Source: Palsa-1392 sp963819975 (lineage in GTDB: Bacteria > Verrucomicrobiota > Verrucomicrobiia > Chthoniobacterales > UBA10450). From it: a stretch of 64,000 nucleotides of DNA. The translations under genes were made by a program, and so were the position numbers. Where the stretch lies: positions 242,431 to 306,430 of the forward strand of contig CAWFYE010000009.1 of NCBI GenBank assembly GCA_963819975.1, written 5' to 3'. The notes under the pieces were generated by a model that made no database searches, was not told the origin of the DNA, and saw nothing but the letters and a program-made list of their open reading frames with translations. Positions 1 to 8,353 of this stretch are shown here, in pieces; the first letter of the stretch is position 1, and each line of letters opens with the position of its first letter.

Positions 1-1
1 G

Positions 2-178
2 GAGCGCTCGCGTCGCGTTCTGCGCATGGTCAGGCAAATGGACCAGGAAGGCTTCGGCAATTGCACTAACACCTACGAGTGCGAAGCGGTTTGCCCGGCC
101 GAGATCAGCGCCAGTTTCATCGCCAAGATGAATCGCGAATATGCGATCGCGAGTTTGCGCAAAGGCGTAGGCGAGTAA
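2..178 (+). CDS. sdhB: Succinate dehydrogenase/fumarate reductase iron-sulfur subunit, C-terminal part
   Basis: Only the last 58 codons lie in the window; the gene starts upstream. The reading frame holds a cysteine-rich stretch, GNCTNTYECEAVCP (residues 19-32 of the visible part). In SdhB/FrdB this segment supplies ligands to the [3Fe-4S] and [4Fe-4S] clusters. A short helical tail (ISASFIAKMNREYA) and a TAA stop follow. The known role is electron transfer from the flavoprotein subunit to quinone in the membrane-bound complex. The gene converges on the DedA-PAP2 gene 9 bp downstream. Identification rests on the C-terminal motif only, so fumarate reductase versus succinate dehydrogenase cannot be separated here. 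Confidence 0.78.
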   Translation, partial: ERSRRVLRMVRQMDQEGFGNCTNTYECEAVCPAEISASFIAKMNREYAIASLRKGVGE

Positions 179-187
179 CGCCGCCGG

Positions 188-1588
188 CTAGAACTCGCCT
201 TCGGTCCGCGACGACAGCGTGATTTCACGCTGCGCGTTTTCCCGCCAGCGCACGATCTCCACGCCGCTGATGCAAAAGAGCACCCAGACCGCACCTTCGA
301 TCATCGCGGCCAGCACTTCGCTGAATTCCGAAGCACGCAGGTAAAGACTGCTCAAGGCAACAATGAAGATGACCAGGATCGTCGCCACGATGACCAGCGC
401 TCGCCCGCTCCAGCGCCGCAGGCTGCGCACAAGGACGTAGGCGAGTGCCCCATAGATTATCGTCGCGGTCATCAGGTCGCCATCCAGCGGACCAAACGAA
501 GCGCCATGTCCGAGAGCACGTCCGAAGCGCGGCACGTCCTGCTTAAAAAGGTATTTCAGGAGCAGATCAAGCAATACTCCGCCCGGAACGGCGACGAGAA
601 GCAGACGAAGCCGATGCCGTTGCTTGCGAAAGAGGAAGACTGCGAGCAAAAACAGCGCCGCCAACCAGTAGACGGAGGCAAGATTGGCGAGGAAAAACAT
701 GGCGTGGCTCACCACCCCACCAGAATGATTGGCAAACCAGGTCGCGATCTGAATGTCCGCTGCCGAGAACCAATCGCGCGTCTCGATCCGTTGAAAGAGC
801 CCGCTAAAAATCGCTGTGGCGGCGAGGACCAAAAAGATGCCGATGGTGAGATGAATTCCGAGAAAACCGCGGGGCGAGAATCGCTGCTCGAGCCAGTCGA
901 TCTGCCGGGCGAAGCGCCGCCGAAAAGCGATCACCCCAGGCCGGGCAAAGAATTGCCGCCACCACTCGCGAATCTCCAGCTCGCGGCTCGCGATCCCGCG
1001 CCAGACCACGATCGTGATCACGACCATCGCGGAAAGAATCGCCCCGATGATCCCCGCCCTTCCGATCCAGCGATCGACCAGGTGCCAGCTCTGGCCGAAG
1101 ACGTAACCCACAAGCGAAAAGATCGTCGCCCACAGGACACAGCCGATCGCATTGAAAACGAGAAAACGCAGATACGGCAACCGCGCCGCGCCTGCCATGA
1201 ACGGCATCAGCGCGCGGCCGACATGGAGGAAGTGCGCGAAGAGCACACTCCAGCCTCCGTAGCCGGTAAAAAAAACGTCCATCTTTTCCAGTCGTTCCGG
1301 CCGGAGCCAAAATTTCTTCCCGTGCCGCCAGAGCCAGTCGCGACCCAGCCGACGACCAAATTCATAGCCAATGCTGTCCCCCACGATCGCGGCCACCGCC
1401 ACGACTGCGATCAACACCCGCACATCGAGCACCTCCTGCCCGGCAAGAAAACCGGCGATCATCACCATGCTCTCCCCCGGCATGAAAAAGCCGAGGAAAG
1501 CCTGGCACTCCAGCATCACAATGAGGAAAACGATCACATAACCCCAGTTATCGAGGCGAAGGATCAGTTCGTTGAGATGTTCGAGCAT
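188..1588 (-). CDS. DedA-family membrane protein fused to a degenerate PAP2-like domain
   Basis: About 466 residues with many hydrophobic segments. The N-terminal ~200 residues are a DedA/VTT domain: the FFMPGES motif near residue 35, then the GDSIGYEFGRRLG and FGRALMPFMAGAAR-type signatures. DedA proteins are inner-membrane proteins linked to lipid-carrier recycling and membrane homeostasis. The C-terminal ~200 residues look like a PAP2 phosphatase membrane domain, but the three phosphatase motifs are eroded. KYLFKQDVPR stands for KX6RP, no PSGH is seen, and SLYLRASEFSEVL replaces the usual SRxYLGxHxxxD, so the catalytic His is gone. The frame can be opened upstream from a TTG at 1615, but the first ATG at 1588 sits directly before the first membrane segment and is preferred. 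Lipid phosphatase activity is doubtful. Confidence 0.72.
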   Translation of the reverse strand: MLEHLNELILRLDNWGYVIVFLIVMLECQAFLGFFMPGESMVMIAGFLAGQEVLDVRVLIAVVAVAAIVGDSIGYEFGRRLGRDWLWRHGKKFWLRPERLEKMDVFFTGYGGWSVLFAHFLHVGRALMPFMAGAARLPYLRFLVFNAIGCVLWATIFSLVGYVFGQSWHLVDRWIGRAGIIGAILSAMVVITIVVWRGIASRELEIREWWRQFFARPGVIAFRRRFARQIDWLEQRFSPRGFLGIHLTIGIFLVLAATAIFSGLFQRIETRDWFSAADIQIATWFANHSGGVVSHAMFFLANLASVYWLAALFLLAVFLFRKQRHRLRLLLVAVPGGVLLDLLLKYLFKQDVPRFGRALGHGASFGPLDGDLMTATIIYGALAYVLVRSLRRWSGRALVIVATILVIFIVALSSLYLRASEFSEVLAAMIEGAVWVLFCISGVEIVRWRENAQREITLSSRTEGEF

Positions 1589-1691
1589 CGTCGTAGTGCG
1601 TCGAAGGTGCGCCAACCGCCCGTTTTGCGCGATCCTAAAGCGGAAACCTCCGCAACTTCACGGGGAAGCTGTACGACCGCGCCCAAGTGTC

Positions 1692-2354
1692 TTACATGAA
1701 AAGAAGAATCACGCCGGTAGCGACGAGCGCCAGGGCCCAGGCGAAATCGATGTTAAACCACGCCTTCTTCAGGACCGACAAGCCAAGCTTTTCATAAAAA
1801 AGCAGCGCAACCAGGCCCGCCACGATGAGGTGGCCTAACGTGTGGACAAGCACCGCGGCAGTAAGAACGCCGGGGCCGGCGAGCAGAGGCAAATGCGAGG
1901 CATGATGGCCGGCCATATCGTGGTTGTGTCCCATCACCGCGTCATCGGACGACCATGTAGCGAGAAACACCGGCACCAGCATCAAGCCCGCGCCGTGCGC
2001 CGACGCCATCAGGAACGACCACATCGTTAGGTCGCGAAACCCGACTCGCATCCCGACCCACCGCGGGTGACGCGAGCGGATCGCGCGATAACTGCCGTAG
2101 CCAATCAGCAGCGCAGCCGAAGCGTACTTAAGCAGGTGCGGTTGCAGATTGGCGCGGAGCGCAGCGAAAAGAAAAACGACCAGCCCAACTGAGAGAGCGT
2201 GTCCGAGAGCGATCGGCGGCAGCGCCCAAATCACCGCGGCGCGCCGCTTTTCCTGGAGCCCAAGGCAGAGGGCAAAAAGCCAGCCCATCCCGGGATTGAT
2301 CCCGTGCAATGCGCCCAACCCAAGCAGCACGAGCCATGGCCAGAGATGGGACAT
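1692..2354 (-). CDS. Polytopic membrane protein with His-rich loop (NicO/HupE-like)
   Basis: A 220-residue integral membrane protein. It opens with a hydrophobic helix carrying ALHGINPGMGW (residues 15-25), a motif shape (HGxxPG) reminiscent of nickel/cobalt exporters and HupE-like proteins. A second helix holds ALGHALS. A His-rich loop (GHNHDMAGHHASH, about residues 141-153) could bind metal. It is the second gene of a probable two-gene operon, 24 bp after the methanethiol oxidase gene. That enzyme family is copper dependent, so a role in metal handling is a reasonable guess but unproven. The start ATG (2354-2352) is directly preceded by GCCTAACG, one of the window's repeated 9-mers; no Shine-Dalgarno is visible. 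Confidence 0.55.
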   Translation of the reverse strand: MSHLWPWLVLLGLGALHGINPGMGWLFALCLGLQEKRRAAVIWALPPIALGHALSVGLVVFLFAALRANLQPHLLKYASAALLIGYGSYRAIRSRHPRWVGMRVGFRDLTMWSFLMASAHGAGLMLVPVFLATWSSDDAVMGHNHDMAGHHASHLPLLAGPGVLTAAVLVHTLGHLIVAGLVALLFYEKLGLSVLKKAWFNIDFAWALALVATGVILLFM

Positions 2355-2378
2355 CGTTAGGCCAGAAACGCCGCCGCT

Positions 2379-3773
2379 TTAGCTAAAGCAATACGAATCC
2401 GAAGAAGCGTCGCCGCCTTCGAGCCGAACCTGGTGTAGCCGGTAGTCCTTCGTCTCGAAGAAGAACTTCGGATCGAATTGCATCCCGCCCTCCGGCCCAA
2501 TGTCGAGTTTCACCATCCAGTTGCCGACGCCGTCGGGGTAGAACTGTTCGTCCCACGAGGCGTAAAGCGAGTTCGTGAAATAGACGCGTTTGCCGTCGCG
2601 GCTCACCTCCACCATTTGCGGTCCGCCGCGCAATTTGCGCTCGGGATCTTTCGGATGGGGCGTTTGCCTAACGATGCCGCCAAGGTGGATGGAGCCAACC
2701 TTTTTCGGATGAAACGGATCGGAGACATCGAATTGCTGCATCTCGCCCGTGCCCCAGCAGGAGACGTAAAGGAAGCGATCGTCGACGGAGAGATCGATGT
2801 CGGTCACGAGCGGCGGAACGGCCTTGAACGGTTTCAGGGCCGGCGGGAGGAGATCGGGGTCAGCCGGCTCGGCCGGGATCTCGATCACTTTTTGCACGCC
2901 CCACTTTCCGTTAGGCCGATGCCAGAGCCAAACGGAGGCGGAGAGATCCTTGGTCGAAATGACAACGCCGGCAAAGCCGTAGGTCTTGCTCGGGTCATGG
3001 GCTGGGCGCAGCTCCAGCACCATTTGGTTTTCTTTTCCGAGATCGAGCGTCTCGGTCCGTTTCCGCGTTCGCAAATTCCAGACGTTGATGCGGTGGCCGT
3101 ACTCCGACTTCATCAGGAGATCCGGCTGCAATCCGTTCTCGATCATCTTCGGTGTCCCCCATTCCGAGCTGAGGAGCGTGTCGTGGAGCAGATGCCACCA
3201 GAAGTCGTAGTGCAGATTTTGGTCGCCCCGATCGACTTCCCATTTTTCCGTGACGTCGAAAGTGAAGTGATCGAGGAGAAAAATCCCGCCCGGCCCATCG
3301 CCCTCAGGCGACCCAAGCGCGCTCACATAAATTCCCTCCGGCCCGCAATGCACGGTGTGCGGGCGCGAGTAGCCGGTGCGCCGCGCGATCTCCTCCGCGG
3401 TGATCGTGCGCACGACTTTCGGGTGGCGCGGGTCGGGTTTGGTATCGATGACGTAAATGCGCGACGAACGAATGCCGGGCACGATGAGGTAACGCCGTTC
3501 CACATGCGGATGAGGCGCATACGGGCAGAGAGCGGAACTGCAGGCGTTCCATCCGAAGTGATGCAGTTCGTCGCCGAACTCGGGGAGCGTACAGCGCCCG
3601 ACCTCCTGGCCGAACTGCGGCGAATCGGGATCGACATCGACGACGAAAATCGCGTCGTTTATTTTGCCACCGGGCGGATTGAGCGCCGCGACGAACGCCA
3701 GTTTTTCCGGCGGAGCTTCCGCGGCAAGACGTGGAGAAGGGTAGAACGTTGGATCAGGCTTGAGCAAAGGCAT
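2379..3773 (-). CDS. mtoX: Methanethiol oxidase / selenium-binding protein (SBP56 family)
   Basis: 464 residues from the preferred start at 3773, where the reverse strand reads CGGAGGATTCACC before the ATG, a strong Shine-Dalgarno at good spacing. The open frame continues 25 codons upstream but that part is not conserved. The sequence is recognisable throughout as SELENBP1/SBP56: LNPPGGKINDAIFVVDVDP near residue 30, LHHFGWNACSSALCP, RPHTVHCGPEGIYVSALG, LHYDFWWHLLHDTLLSSEWG, VTDIDLSVDDRFLYVSCWG and GGPQMVEVSRDGKRVYFTNS. Bacterial members (MtoX) oxidise methanethiol to formaldehyde, hydrogen sulfide and hydrogen peroxide, and use copper. The window has no MauG- or SCO1-like maturation genes beside it; the only partner is the His-rich membrane protein downstream. 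The C-terminal end (DSYCFS) is normal for the family. Confidence 0.88.
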   Translation of the reverse strand: MPLLKPDPTFYPSPRLAAEAPPEKLAFVAALNPPGGKINDAIFVVDVDPDSPQFGQEVGRCTLPEFGDELHHFGWNACSSALCPYAPHPHVERRYLIVPGIRSSRIYVIDTKPDPRHPKVVRTITAEEIARRTGYSRPHTVHCGPEGIYVSALGSPEGDGPGGIFLLDHFTFDVTEKWEVDRGDQNLHYDFWWHLLHDTLLSSEWGTPKMIENGLQPDLLMKSEYGHRINVWNLRTRKRTETLDLGKENQMVLELRPAHDPSKTYGFAGVVISTKDLSASVWLWHRPNGKWGVQKVIEIPAEPADPDLLPPALKPFKAVPPLVTDIDLSVDDRFLYVSCWGTGEMQQFDVSDPFHPKKVGSIHLGGIVRQTPHPKDPERKLRGGPQMVEVSRDGKRVYFTNSLYASWDEQFYPDGVGNWMVKLDIGPEGGMQFDPKFFFETKDYRLHQVRLEGGDASSDSYCFS

Positions 3774-3948
3774 GGTGAATCCTCCGAGTTTAGGTTGTCG
3801 CTTACATGGATGAAGGCCATTTAATTCTGTCATCGACTGTGAGTTCAAGCTCCAAAAACTCCGCTCCCCGCAGGGTGGGGATCGAACCGACGCAACTCAA
3901 AAAGGAAAAAATTTTGGCGTGCCGGGCGTTGCTGGTTTAAATCCTCCG

Positions 3949-4977
3949 ATGCTCAAAACGGCGGAACGCGGCGCAACCATGACTTCCGGTGCGCCGCCGC
4001 ACGAGCGTTATCTCGAGGCGTTTCGCTGGATGCTGCAGACGCGGATTTTTGAAGAGAAGCTGACCAGTCTCTATCGCGGCGGCTTGATCACGGGTGGCGT
4101 TTACGTTGGGCGGGGACAGGAAGCGGTCAGCACAGCGTGCGGTTTGTTTTTGCAAAGAGGCGATGTCTTTGGCCCGCTCATCCGGGACCAGGCGGGCCGG
4201 GCCGCTGCAGGCGAGCCCCTCCTCAATGTCACGCGCACTTATCTCGGTTCACGGCAGGGATCGATGCGGGGCCGTGACGGAAACATCCATCGGGGTTGGC
4301 CCGAAACCGGACAGCTCGCCATGATCTCGCATCTCGGCTCCCTCATCTCGGTCGTGGTCGGAAAGCTGATGGGGAAACGGATGAAGGGCGAAAAGGATTT
4401 CATCGGCCTAACGACAATCGGCGAAGGCGGAATGCAGACCGGCGCGACGCACGAGGGGATGAATATCGCGGCGGTGGAAAAGGTGCCGTTCGTGCTCGTA
4501 GCGTCGAATAACCACTTTGCCTATTCCACGCCTAACGATCGCCAATTTGCCTGCGCGCAGTTGGTCGACCGAGCGCAGGGCTATGGCTACGAGGGTCACG
4601 CGGTGGATGGAACCAATCTCGCGGCCTGTCTCGATGTGATCGGCGGGGCGGTGAAGCGCGCTCGCGTCGGCGGTCCGCCGCAGCTGGTGGTCGCTTCGTT
4701 GCTCCGGCTCGCGGGTCACGGCGAACACGATGATGCCAGCTATGTTCCGGCCGAGATGAAGAAAGAGCCGTGGGCGCAGGATTGCGTGCCCGCGACAGAG
4801 AAATTGATCGTGGAGAACGGCTGGCTGAGCGCGGAGAAGCTGAAGGAATGGCGCGCCGAGATTTCCGCCGAAGTGGAGAAAGCGGTCGAGACCGCGCAGC
4901 GTGAGGCGGCTCCGGTCGGGAAAGAAGAGGACTGGTGCGCAATATCGACGCGCCAATTGGAGGACACAATCTCGTGA
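3949..4977 (+). CDS. pdhA: Pyruvate dehydrogenase E1 component, alpha subunit
   Basis: About 342 residues. This is the TPP-dependent alpha subunit of a 2-oxo acid dehydrogenase of the pyruvate/acetoin type. The TPP-binding fold is marked by GEGGMQTGATHEGMNIAAVEK and FVLVASNN (the family GDG...NN motif with E for D). Other visible signatures are EEKLTSLYRGG near the N-terminus, GQEAVSTACG, and GSRQGSMRGRDGNIHRG. Translation could begin at GTG 3919, ATG 3949 or ATG 3979; none has a clear ribosome site and the conserved domain begins just after 3979. The stop codon overlaps the likely GTG start of pdhB by four bases, so the two E1 subunits are translationally coupled. Two exact copies of the repeated 9-mer lie inside the gene (4406 and 4530). 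Confidence 0.9.
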   Translation: MLKTAERGATMTSGAPPHERYLEAFRWMLQTRIFEEKLTSLYRGGLITGGVYVGRGQEAVSTACGLFLQRGDVFGPLIRDQAGRAAAGEPLLNVTRTYLGSRQGSMRGRDGNIHRGWPETGQLAMISHLGSLISVVVGKLMGKRMKGEKDFIGLTTIGEGGMQTGATHEGMNIAAVEKVPFVLVASNNHFAYSTPNDRQFACAQLVDRAQGYGYEGHAVDGTNLAACLDVIGGAVKRARVGGPPQLVVASLLRLAGHGEHDDASYVPAEMKKEPWAQDCVPATEKLIVENGWLSAEKLKEWRAEISAEVEKAVETAQREAAPVGKEEDWCAISTRQLEDTIS

Positions 4978-5942
4978 GCGTTACGTATCTCGAAGCGATC
5001 CGTGAGGCACAGGCACGTCTGTTGCGCGAGGACGAGCGCGTCTACCTCTACGGTCAGGATATCGCCGGAAAATTTGGCGGAGCGTTCAAGGCGACAAAGG
5101 GATTGGCCGAAAAATTCCCCGGTCGGGTCTTGAACACGCCGATCAGTGAAGACGCCATGGTCGGGACCGCGATCGGCGCGGCGATGGAAGGGATGCGGCC
5201 GATTGTCGAGATGCAATTTGCTGACTTTTCCAGCGTGGCGCTGAACCAGATCCTGAATAACGCCGGCACGCAGTATTGGCGCACGCAGCAGCCCTGCCCG
5301 ATCACGGTGCGCCTGCCGAGCGGCGGCACGAAGGGGAGCGGACCATTCCACAGCCAGAGCATGGAGGCGATCTACTCGCACTATCCCGGGCTGGTCGTGA
5401 TGACGCCCGCAACGGTGGAAGACGCCTACACGATGCTCATCGACGCAGTCACGATCGATGATCCGGTTATCTATTGCGAACATAAATACCTTTATTACCA
5501 CCTCAAAGCCGATGCTTTACCGAAAGGCTCGTTGCCAGTCGGCCGCGCTCGAATCGTGCGGCCCGGTCGCGACCTCAGCATCGTGACGAACAGCGCGATG
5601 GTGCACGAGGCGCTCGCCGTCGCAAACCAAATGAGCAGTGAAGGAGTCGAGATCGAGGTGGTCGATCTGCGCACGGTGAAGCCCCTCGATACTGAGACTG
5701 TCCTTGCATCGGTGGCGCGGACCGGACGTTTGCTTTGCGTCGGAGAGACTTTTCCGTGGGGCGGCGTGACGGCCGAAGTGATTGCGCGAGTCGCTACGGA
5801 GGGTTTCCACCTCCTTGACGCAGCGCCCGCCCGACTCAACGCCAAAGACACTCCGATTCCATATCACCCAAACCTTTGGAGCGAGCATCGGCCGAACGCA
5901 AAGTCGATCGCCGCTAAAGCGCGACAGGTGCTCGCCGAATAG
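4974..5942 (+). CDS. pdhB: Pyruvate dehydrogenase E1 component, beta subunit
   Basis: 322 residues from GTG 4974, which overlaps the pdhA stop as GTGA and has GGAGG ten bases upstream; an in-frame GTG at 4935 is less likely. The protein carries the transketolase-like pyrimidine-binding domain (YGQDIAGKFGGAFKATKGL; FPGRVLNTPISEDAMVGTAIG; VEMQFADFSSVALNQILNNAG) and the C-terminal transketolase domain (VVDLRTVKPLDTETVLASVARTG, residues ~210-235). With PdhA it forms the E1 heterotetramer that decarboxylates pyruvate and passes acetyl groups to the lipoyl arm of E2, encoded 34 bp downstream. Branched-chain 2-oxoacid dehydrogenase is possible, but the pdhABC order and sequence favour pyruvate. Confidence 0.92.
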   Translation: MSVTYLEAIREAQARLLREDERVYLYGQDIAGKFGGAFKATKGLAEKFPGRVLNTPISEDAMVGTAIGAAMEGMRPIVEMQFADFSSVALNQILNNAGTQYWRTQQPCPITVRLPSGGTKGSGPFHSQSMEAIYSHYPGLVVMTPATVEDAYTMLIDAVTIDDPVIYCEHKYLYYHLKADALPKGSLPVGRARIVRPGRDLSIVTNSAMVHEALAVANQMSSEGVEIEVVDLRTVKPLDTETVLASVARTGRLLCVGETFPWGGVTAEVIARVATEGFHLLDAAPARLNAKDTPIPYHPNLWSEHRPNAKSIAAKARQVLAE

Positions 5943-5976
5943 CCGTCTCTCAACCATCAACTCTCAACTTTTCTAA

Positions 5977-7233
5977 ATGCCGAAAGTTCCAATTACCATG
6001 CCGCAGCTCGGCGAATCGATGGCCGAGGCCACGATCGTCGCGATCAAAGTGAAACCCGGCGAAAAGGTCGCGGTCGATCAGGAAATCATCGAGGTCGAAA
6101 CCGACAAGGCGGTCATGGGCGTGACGACGCCGTGCGCGGGTGAAATCGCGGGTATTGAGGCGGAAGTGAAGAAGGTTTACGCGGTCGGTGCAGTGCTCGG
6201 TTATGTCGAAGCAAGTGAGGCGGACGCGACGCGTTTCACGAAGACGGCAGAGCCATCGGATGAGGATGTTGGAGAAAAAGCGTCAAGTCGCGAAGAAGAG
6301 GGTAAGGCGCAAAACGGCAGCGGCTCGCATTTCCAAGTGGATGAGACGGAACTCGCGCCCGTCCCGACCGGTTCGCATTTCCAAGTCGACAAGACGGGCG
6401 TCTTACCCGTGCCGGCGGGCGCGAAAGGCGCAGGTTATTTTTCCCCCCGCGTGAAAGCGCGCATGGCCGAGTTACAACTCACGCAGGCCGATCTCGCCGC
6501 CATCCAAGGCAGCGGCAACGCGGGCCGCGTCACGATCAAGGATCTGGAATTGTTCCTTAGCGGCTTGGAAAAACAAACCGCGGAAGACGCGAGTGCGATC
6601 CGCACCGGGGTCGCCGACGCGATGCGGCGCAGTTGGACGCGCCCTCTCGCCACGGTAGGCGTTTCGGTTTGTCTCGATCCGGTGCTGCAAGATCGCAAGA
6701 AACGCGATCCAAAACCGGGCCCGGCCTTGTATGCTTTGCGCGCGCTGGCTTTGGCCCTGGCGGAAACGCCGGGCGCCGCGGCTCGCTTCATCGGCGGTCG
6801 AGCGTTGCGCTCGGAATCGATCGACATCGGCGTCGCGGTCGAGGCGCAGGACGGCATCATGGTGCCGGTCATTCGCCAGGCAGACAAGACATCGCTCGCT
6901 GACCTAATGAGCAAATACACCGAACTGGTCGACCTCGCGCGGCGCCGCCGGGTGACGAGCGAAATGACCGCCGGCGGGATCGCCTCGGTTTCAAACTTCG
7001 GCACCTTTGGACTGGACTGGGGCACGCCCATTCCCCTCCCCGATCAGACACTCCTGCTCGGACTCGGCGCCGGCAAGAAAGCGCCGACCTGGGACGAGAA
7101 GAAAAAACAATTCGTGCCTACCACGCAGGCCGAACTGACTCTCAGCTTCGATCATCGCAGTCTGGACGGGGGCGGTGCCGGCCGCCTGCTCCAGCGCGTC
7201 GTCGAACTTTTAGGCGCGCCCGACAAGCTCTAG
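5977..7233 (+). CDS. pdhC: Dihydrolipoyl acetyltransferase (E2 of pyruvate dehydrogenase)
   Basis: 418 residues with the usual E2 order. A lipoyl domain (residues 1-80) has the lipoylated lysine in EVETDKAVMG. A flexible linker follows, then a peripheral subunit-binding domain (about 147-185, FSPRVKARMAELQL to GNAGRVTIKDLE), and the catalytic domain to the end with the active-site motif FDHRSLDGGGAG (HxxxDG). The enzyme transfers acetyl groups from lipoamide to CoA. The linker is odd: a 48-bp unit is repeated in tandem at 6322-6417 and encodes GSHFQVDETELAPVPT then GSHFQVDKTGVLPVPA. No Shine-Dalgarno is seen; the 30 bases before the ATG form a pyrimidine-rich CAACTCTCAACT-type repeat. No E3 gene is in the window. 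Confidence 0.93.
   Translation: MPKVPITMPQLGESMAEATIVAIKVKPGEKVAVDQEIIEVETDKAVMGVTTPCAGEIAGIEAEVKKVYAVGAVLGYVEASEADATRFTKTAEPSDEDVGEKASSREEEGKAQNGSGSHFQVDETELAPVPTGSHFQVDKTGVLPVPAGAKGAGYFSPRVKARMAELQLTQADLAAIQGSGNAGRVTIKDLELFLSGLEKQTAEDASAIRTGVADAMRRSWTRPLATVGVSVCLDPVLQDRKKRDPKPGPALYALRALALALAETPGAAARFIGGRALRSESIDIGVAVEAQDGIMVPVIRQADKTSLADLMSKYTELVDLARRRRVTSEMTAGGIASVSNFGTFGLDWGTPIPLPDQTLLLGLGAGKKAPTWDEKKKQFVPTTQAELTLSFDHRSLDGGGAGRLLQRVVELLGAPDKL
6322..6417 (+). repeat. 48-bp tandem repeat inside the pdhC linker
   Basis: Two in-frame 48-bp units (6322-6369 and 6370-6417) share GGYTCGCATTTCCAAGT near their starts and a GAC-rich second half. They encode two related 16-residue segments of the E2 linker between the lipoyl and subunit-binding domains. 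The DNA resembles an intergenic repeat more than a typical Ala/Pro linker. Confidence 0.8.
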
Positions 7234-7310
7234 CCTTTTCGTGCGAGACCCTCCGGCGGTCTGCCACGCGTCTTGCGAAAGAGCCGCCCGCCTTTAAGTT
7301 TGCTCCGCCC

Positions 7311-7874
7311 ATGAATTCCACCGCCGCAATCGATCCCCAGATCACCATGCGTGAACTGCTTGAGCAGTTCCCCGGCGCGCAGCGCGCTCTTTTTCGCCGT
7401 TATCATATCGGTGGTTGCGCGAGCTGCGGCTTTAGCCCGGAGGAGACGCTCGCCGGCGTCTGCGCGCGGAACGAGAAACTCGATACGGACGAAGTGACCG
7501 AGCACATCCTCGCGAGCGACGCGGCCGATCGCGCGATGCAGATCGAGCCGCAGACGCTTTCCGAAAAACTCGCAGCGGGCGAGGAAGTGCACCTCCTCGA
7601 CATTCGCACCCGAGAAGAATTCGATGCGGTCAATCTCCCCGGTGCGCACCTTTTTACTCAGGAGTTTATGCAGGAGATGATGGCCAACTGGTCCCGCACC
7701 GATCTGCTCGTGATTTACGATCACCAGGGCGCTCGGAGCATGGATGCGGCGGCTTATTTTCAAGGTCACGGCTTTGAGCAGATCAAGAGTCTGCGTGGCG
7801 GGATCGACGCCTGGAGCGCGGAAGTCGATCCGAAACTGCCGCGCTATCATTTGGAAACGCCTAACGATGAGTGA
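7311..7874 (+). CDS. Rhodanese-like protein with N-terminal DUF1858/ScdA-like segment
   Basis: 187 residues. The N-terminal ~70 residues begin with a short helical segment (TMRELLEQFPGAQRALFRRYHIGGCASCGF), which resembles the small cysteine domain (CxxC) of ScdA/DUF1858-type Fe-S accessory proteins. Residues ~75-180 form a rhodanese fold (VHLLDIRTREEFDAVNLPGA; SLRGGIDAWSAEV). The usual catalytic cysteine of the rhodanese loop is replaced: the site reads IYDHQGARSMDAA. Sulfurtransferase activity is therefore unlikely, and a structural or regulatory role in sulfur or Fe-S handling fits better. Its last codons overlap the start of the NifU-like gene, and SufT follows, so this is a Fe-S assembly module. 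Confidence 0.72.
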   Translation: MNSTAAIDPQITMRELLEQFPGAQRALFRRYHIGGCASCGFSPEETLAGVCARNEKLDTDEVTEHILASDAADRAMQIEPQTLSEKLAAGEEVHLLDIRTREEFDAVNLPGAHLFTQEFMQEMMANWSRTDLLVIYDHQGARSMDAAAYFQGHGFEQIKSLRGGIDAWSAEVDPKLPRYHLETPNDE

Positions 7875-8337
7875 CGATCTCGAAAAACGCATCGAAGCGG
7901 CGATCAAGGATCCACAGAACCTCGGCGAGATGGAAAACGCCGATGCCATCGGCACGGTCGGGAGCGCGGATTGCGGCGACATGCTGCGGATGTGGGTCAA
8001 GTTCAAGGAAGAAGATGGGCGCAAAGTGATCGATCGAGCCACCTTTCAAACCTTCGGCTGCCAGACCGCGATTGCAGTCGCGAGTGTCGCGACCGAAATG
8101 CTCGCCGGCAAAACCGTCGATGAAGCGATGTCGATGTCGGGCGAAGAGCTGGCCGCGCCGCTGGGCGCGTTGCCGCCGGTGAAGATTCATTGCGCGCAAC
8201 TGGTCGAGGGCGCGCTGCGTTCCGCCCTGAGTGGCGACGCCGCTCCTGTTCCGCAGGTTGCTCATGGCCCGAGCCTGGCAGATTCATTCACGCCCGCTGC
8301 CCCACAGAAAAAACTAAAAATCGTCCTCGATTCCTAG
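7867..8337 (+). CDS. NifU/IscU-like Fe-S cluster scaffold protein
   Basis: 156 residues from the ATG at 7867. This start overlaps the upstream stop and forms the end of a GCCTAACGATG string, so one copy of the repeated 9-mer supplies the A of the start codon. The three scaffold cysteines of the IscU family are visible: ADCGDML (about residue 37), FGCQTAIAVAS (about 62) and IHCAQLVEGAL (about 106). Such proteins assemble [2Fe-2S] and [4Fe-4S] clusters and hand them to targets. The last ~35 residues are a variable tail (SLADSFTPAAPQKK) not typical of IscU. The stop TAG at 8335 is followed at once by another 9-mer copy (8337-8345). The gene is coupled upstream to the rhodanese-like gene and lies 16 bp from sufT. 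Confidence 0.85.
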   Translation: MSDDLEKRIEAAIKDPQNLGEMENADAIGTVGSADCGDMLRMWVKFKEEDGRKVIDRATFQTFGCQTAIAVASVATEMLAGKTVDEAMSMSGEELAAPLGALPPVKIHCAQLVEGALRSALSGDAAPVPQVAHGPSLADSFTPAAPQKKLKIVLDS

Positions 8338-8353
8338 CCTAACGAAATTTCCC

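Noticed and set aside
506..1699. 397-codon open frame on the plus strand
   Set aside because: It is antisense to the DedA-PAP2 gene, is rich in Arg, Pro and Glu without domains, and reflects GC-rich third-position bias.
2478..3824. 448-codon open frame on the plus strand
   Set aside because: Antisense shadow of the methanethiol oxidase gene; no motif is recognisable, while the minus strand has a full conserved protein and a strong ribosome site.
3860..3900. tRNA-like string (GGTTCGATCC on the minus strand)
   Set aside because: A T-arm-like loop is visible but no acceptor, D-arm or anticodon arm can be paired around it.
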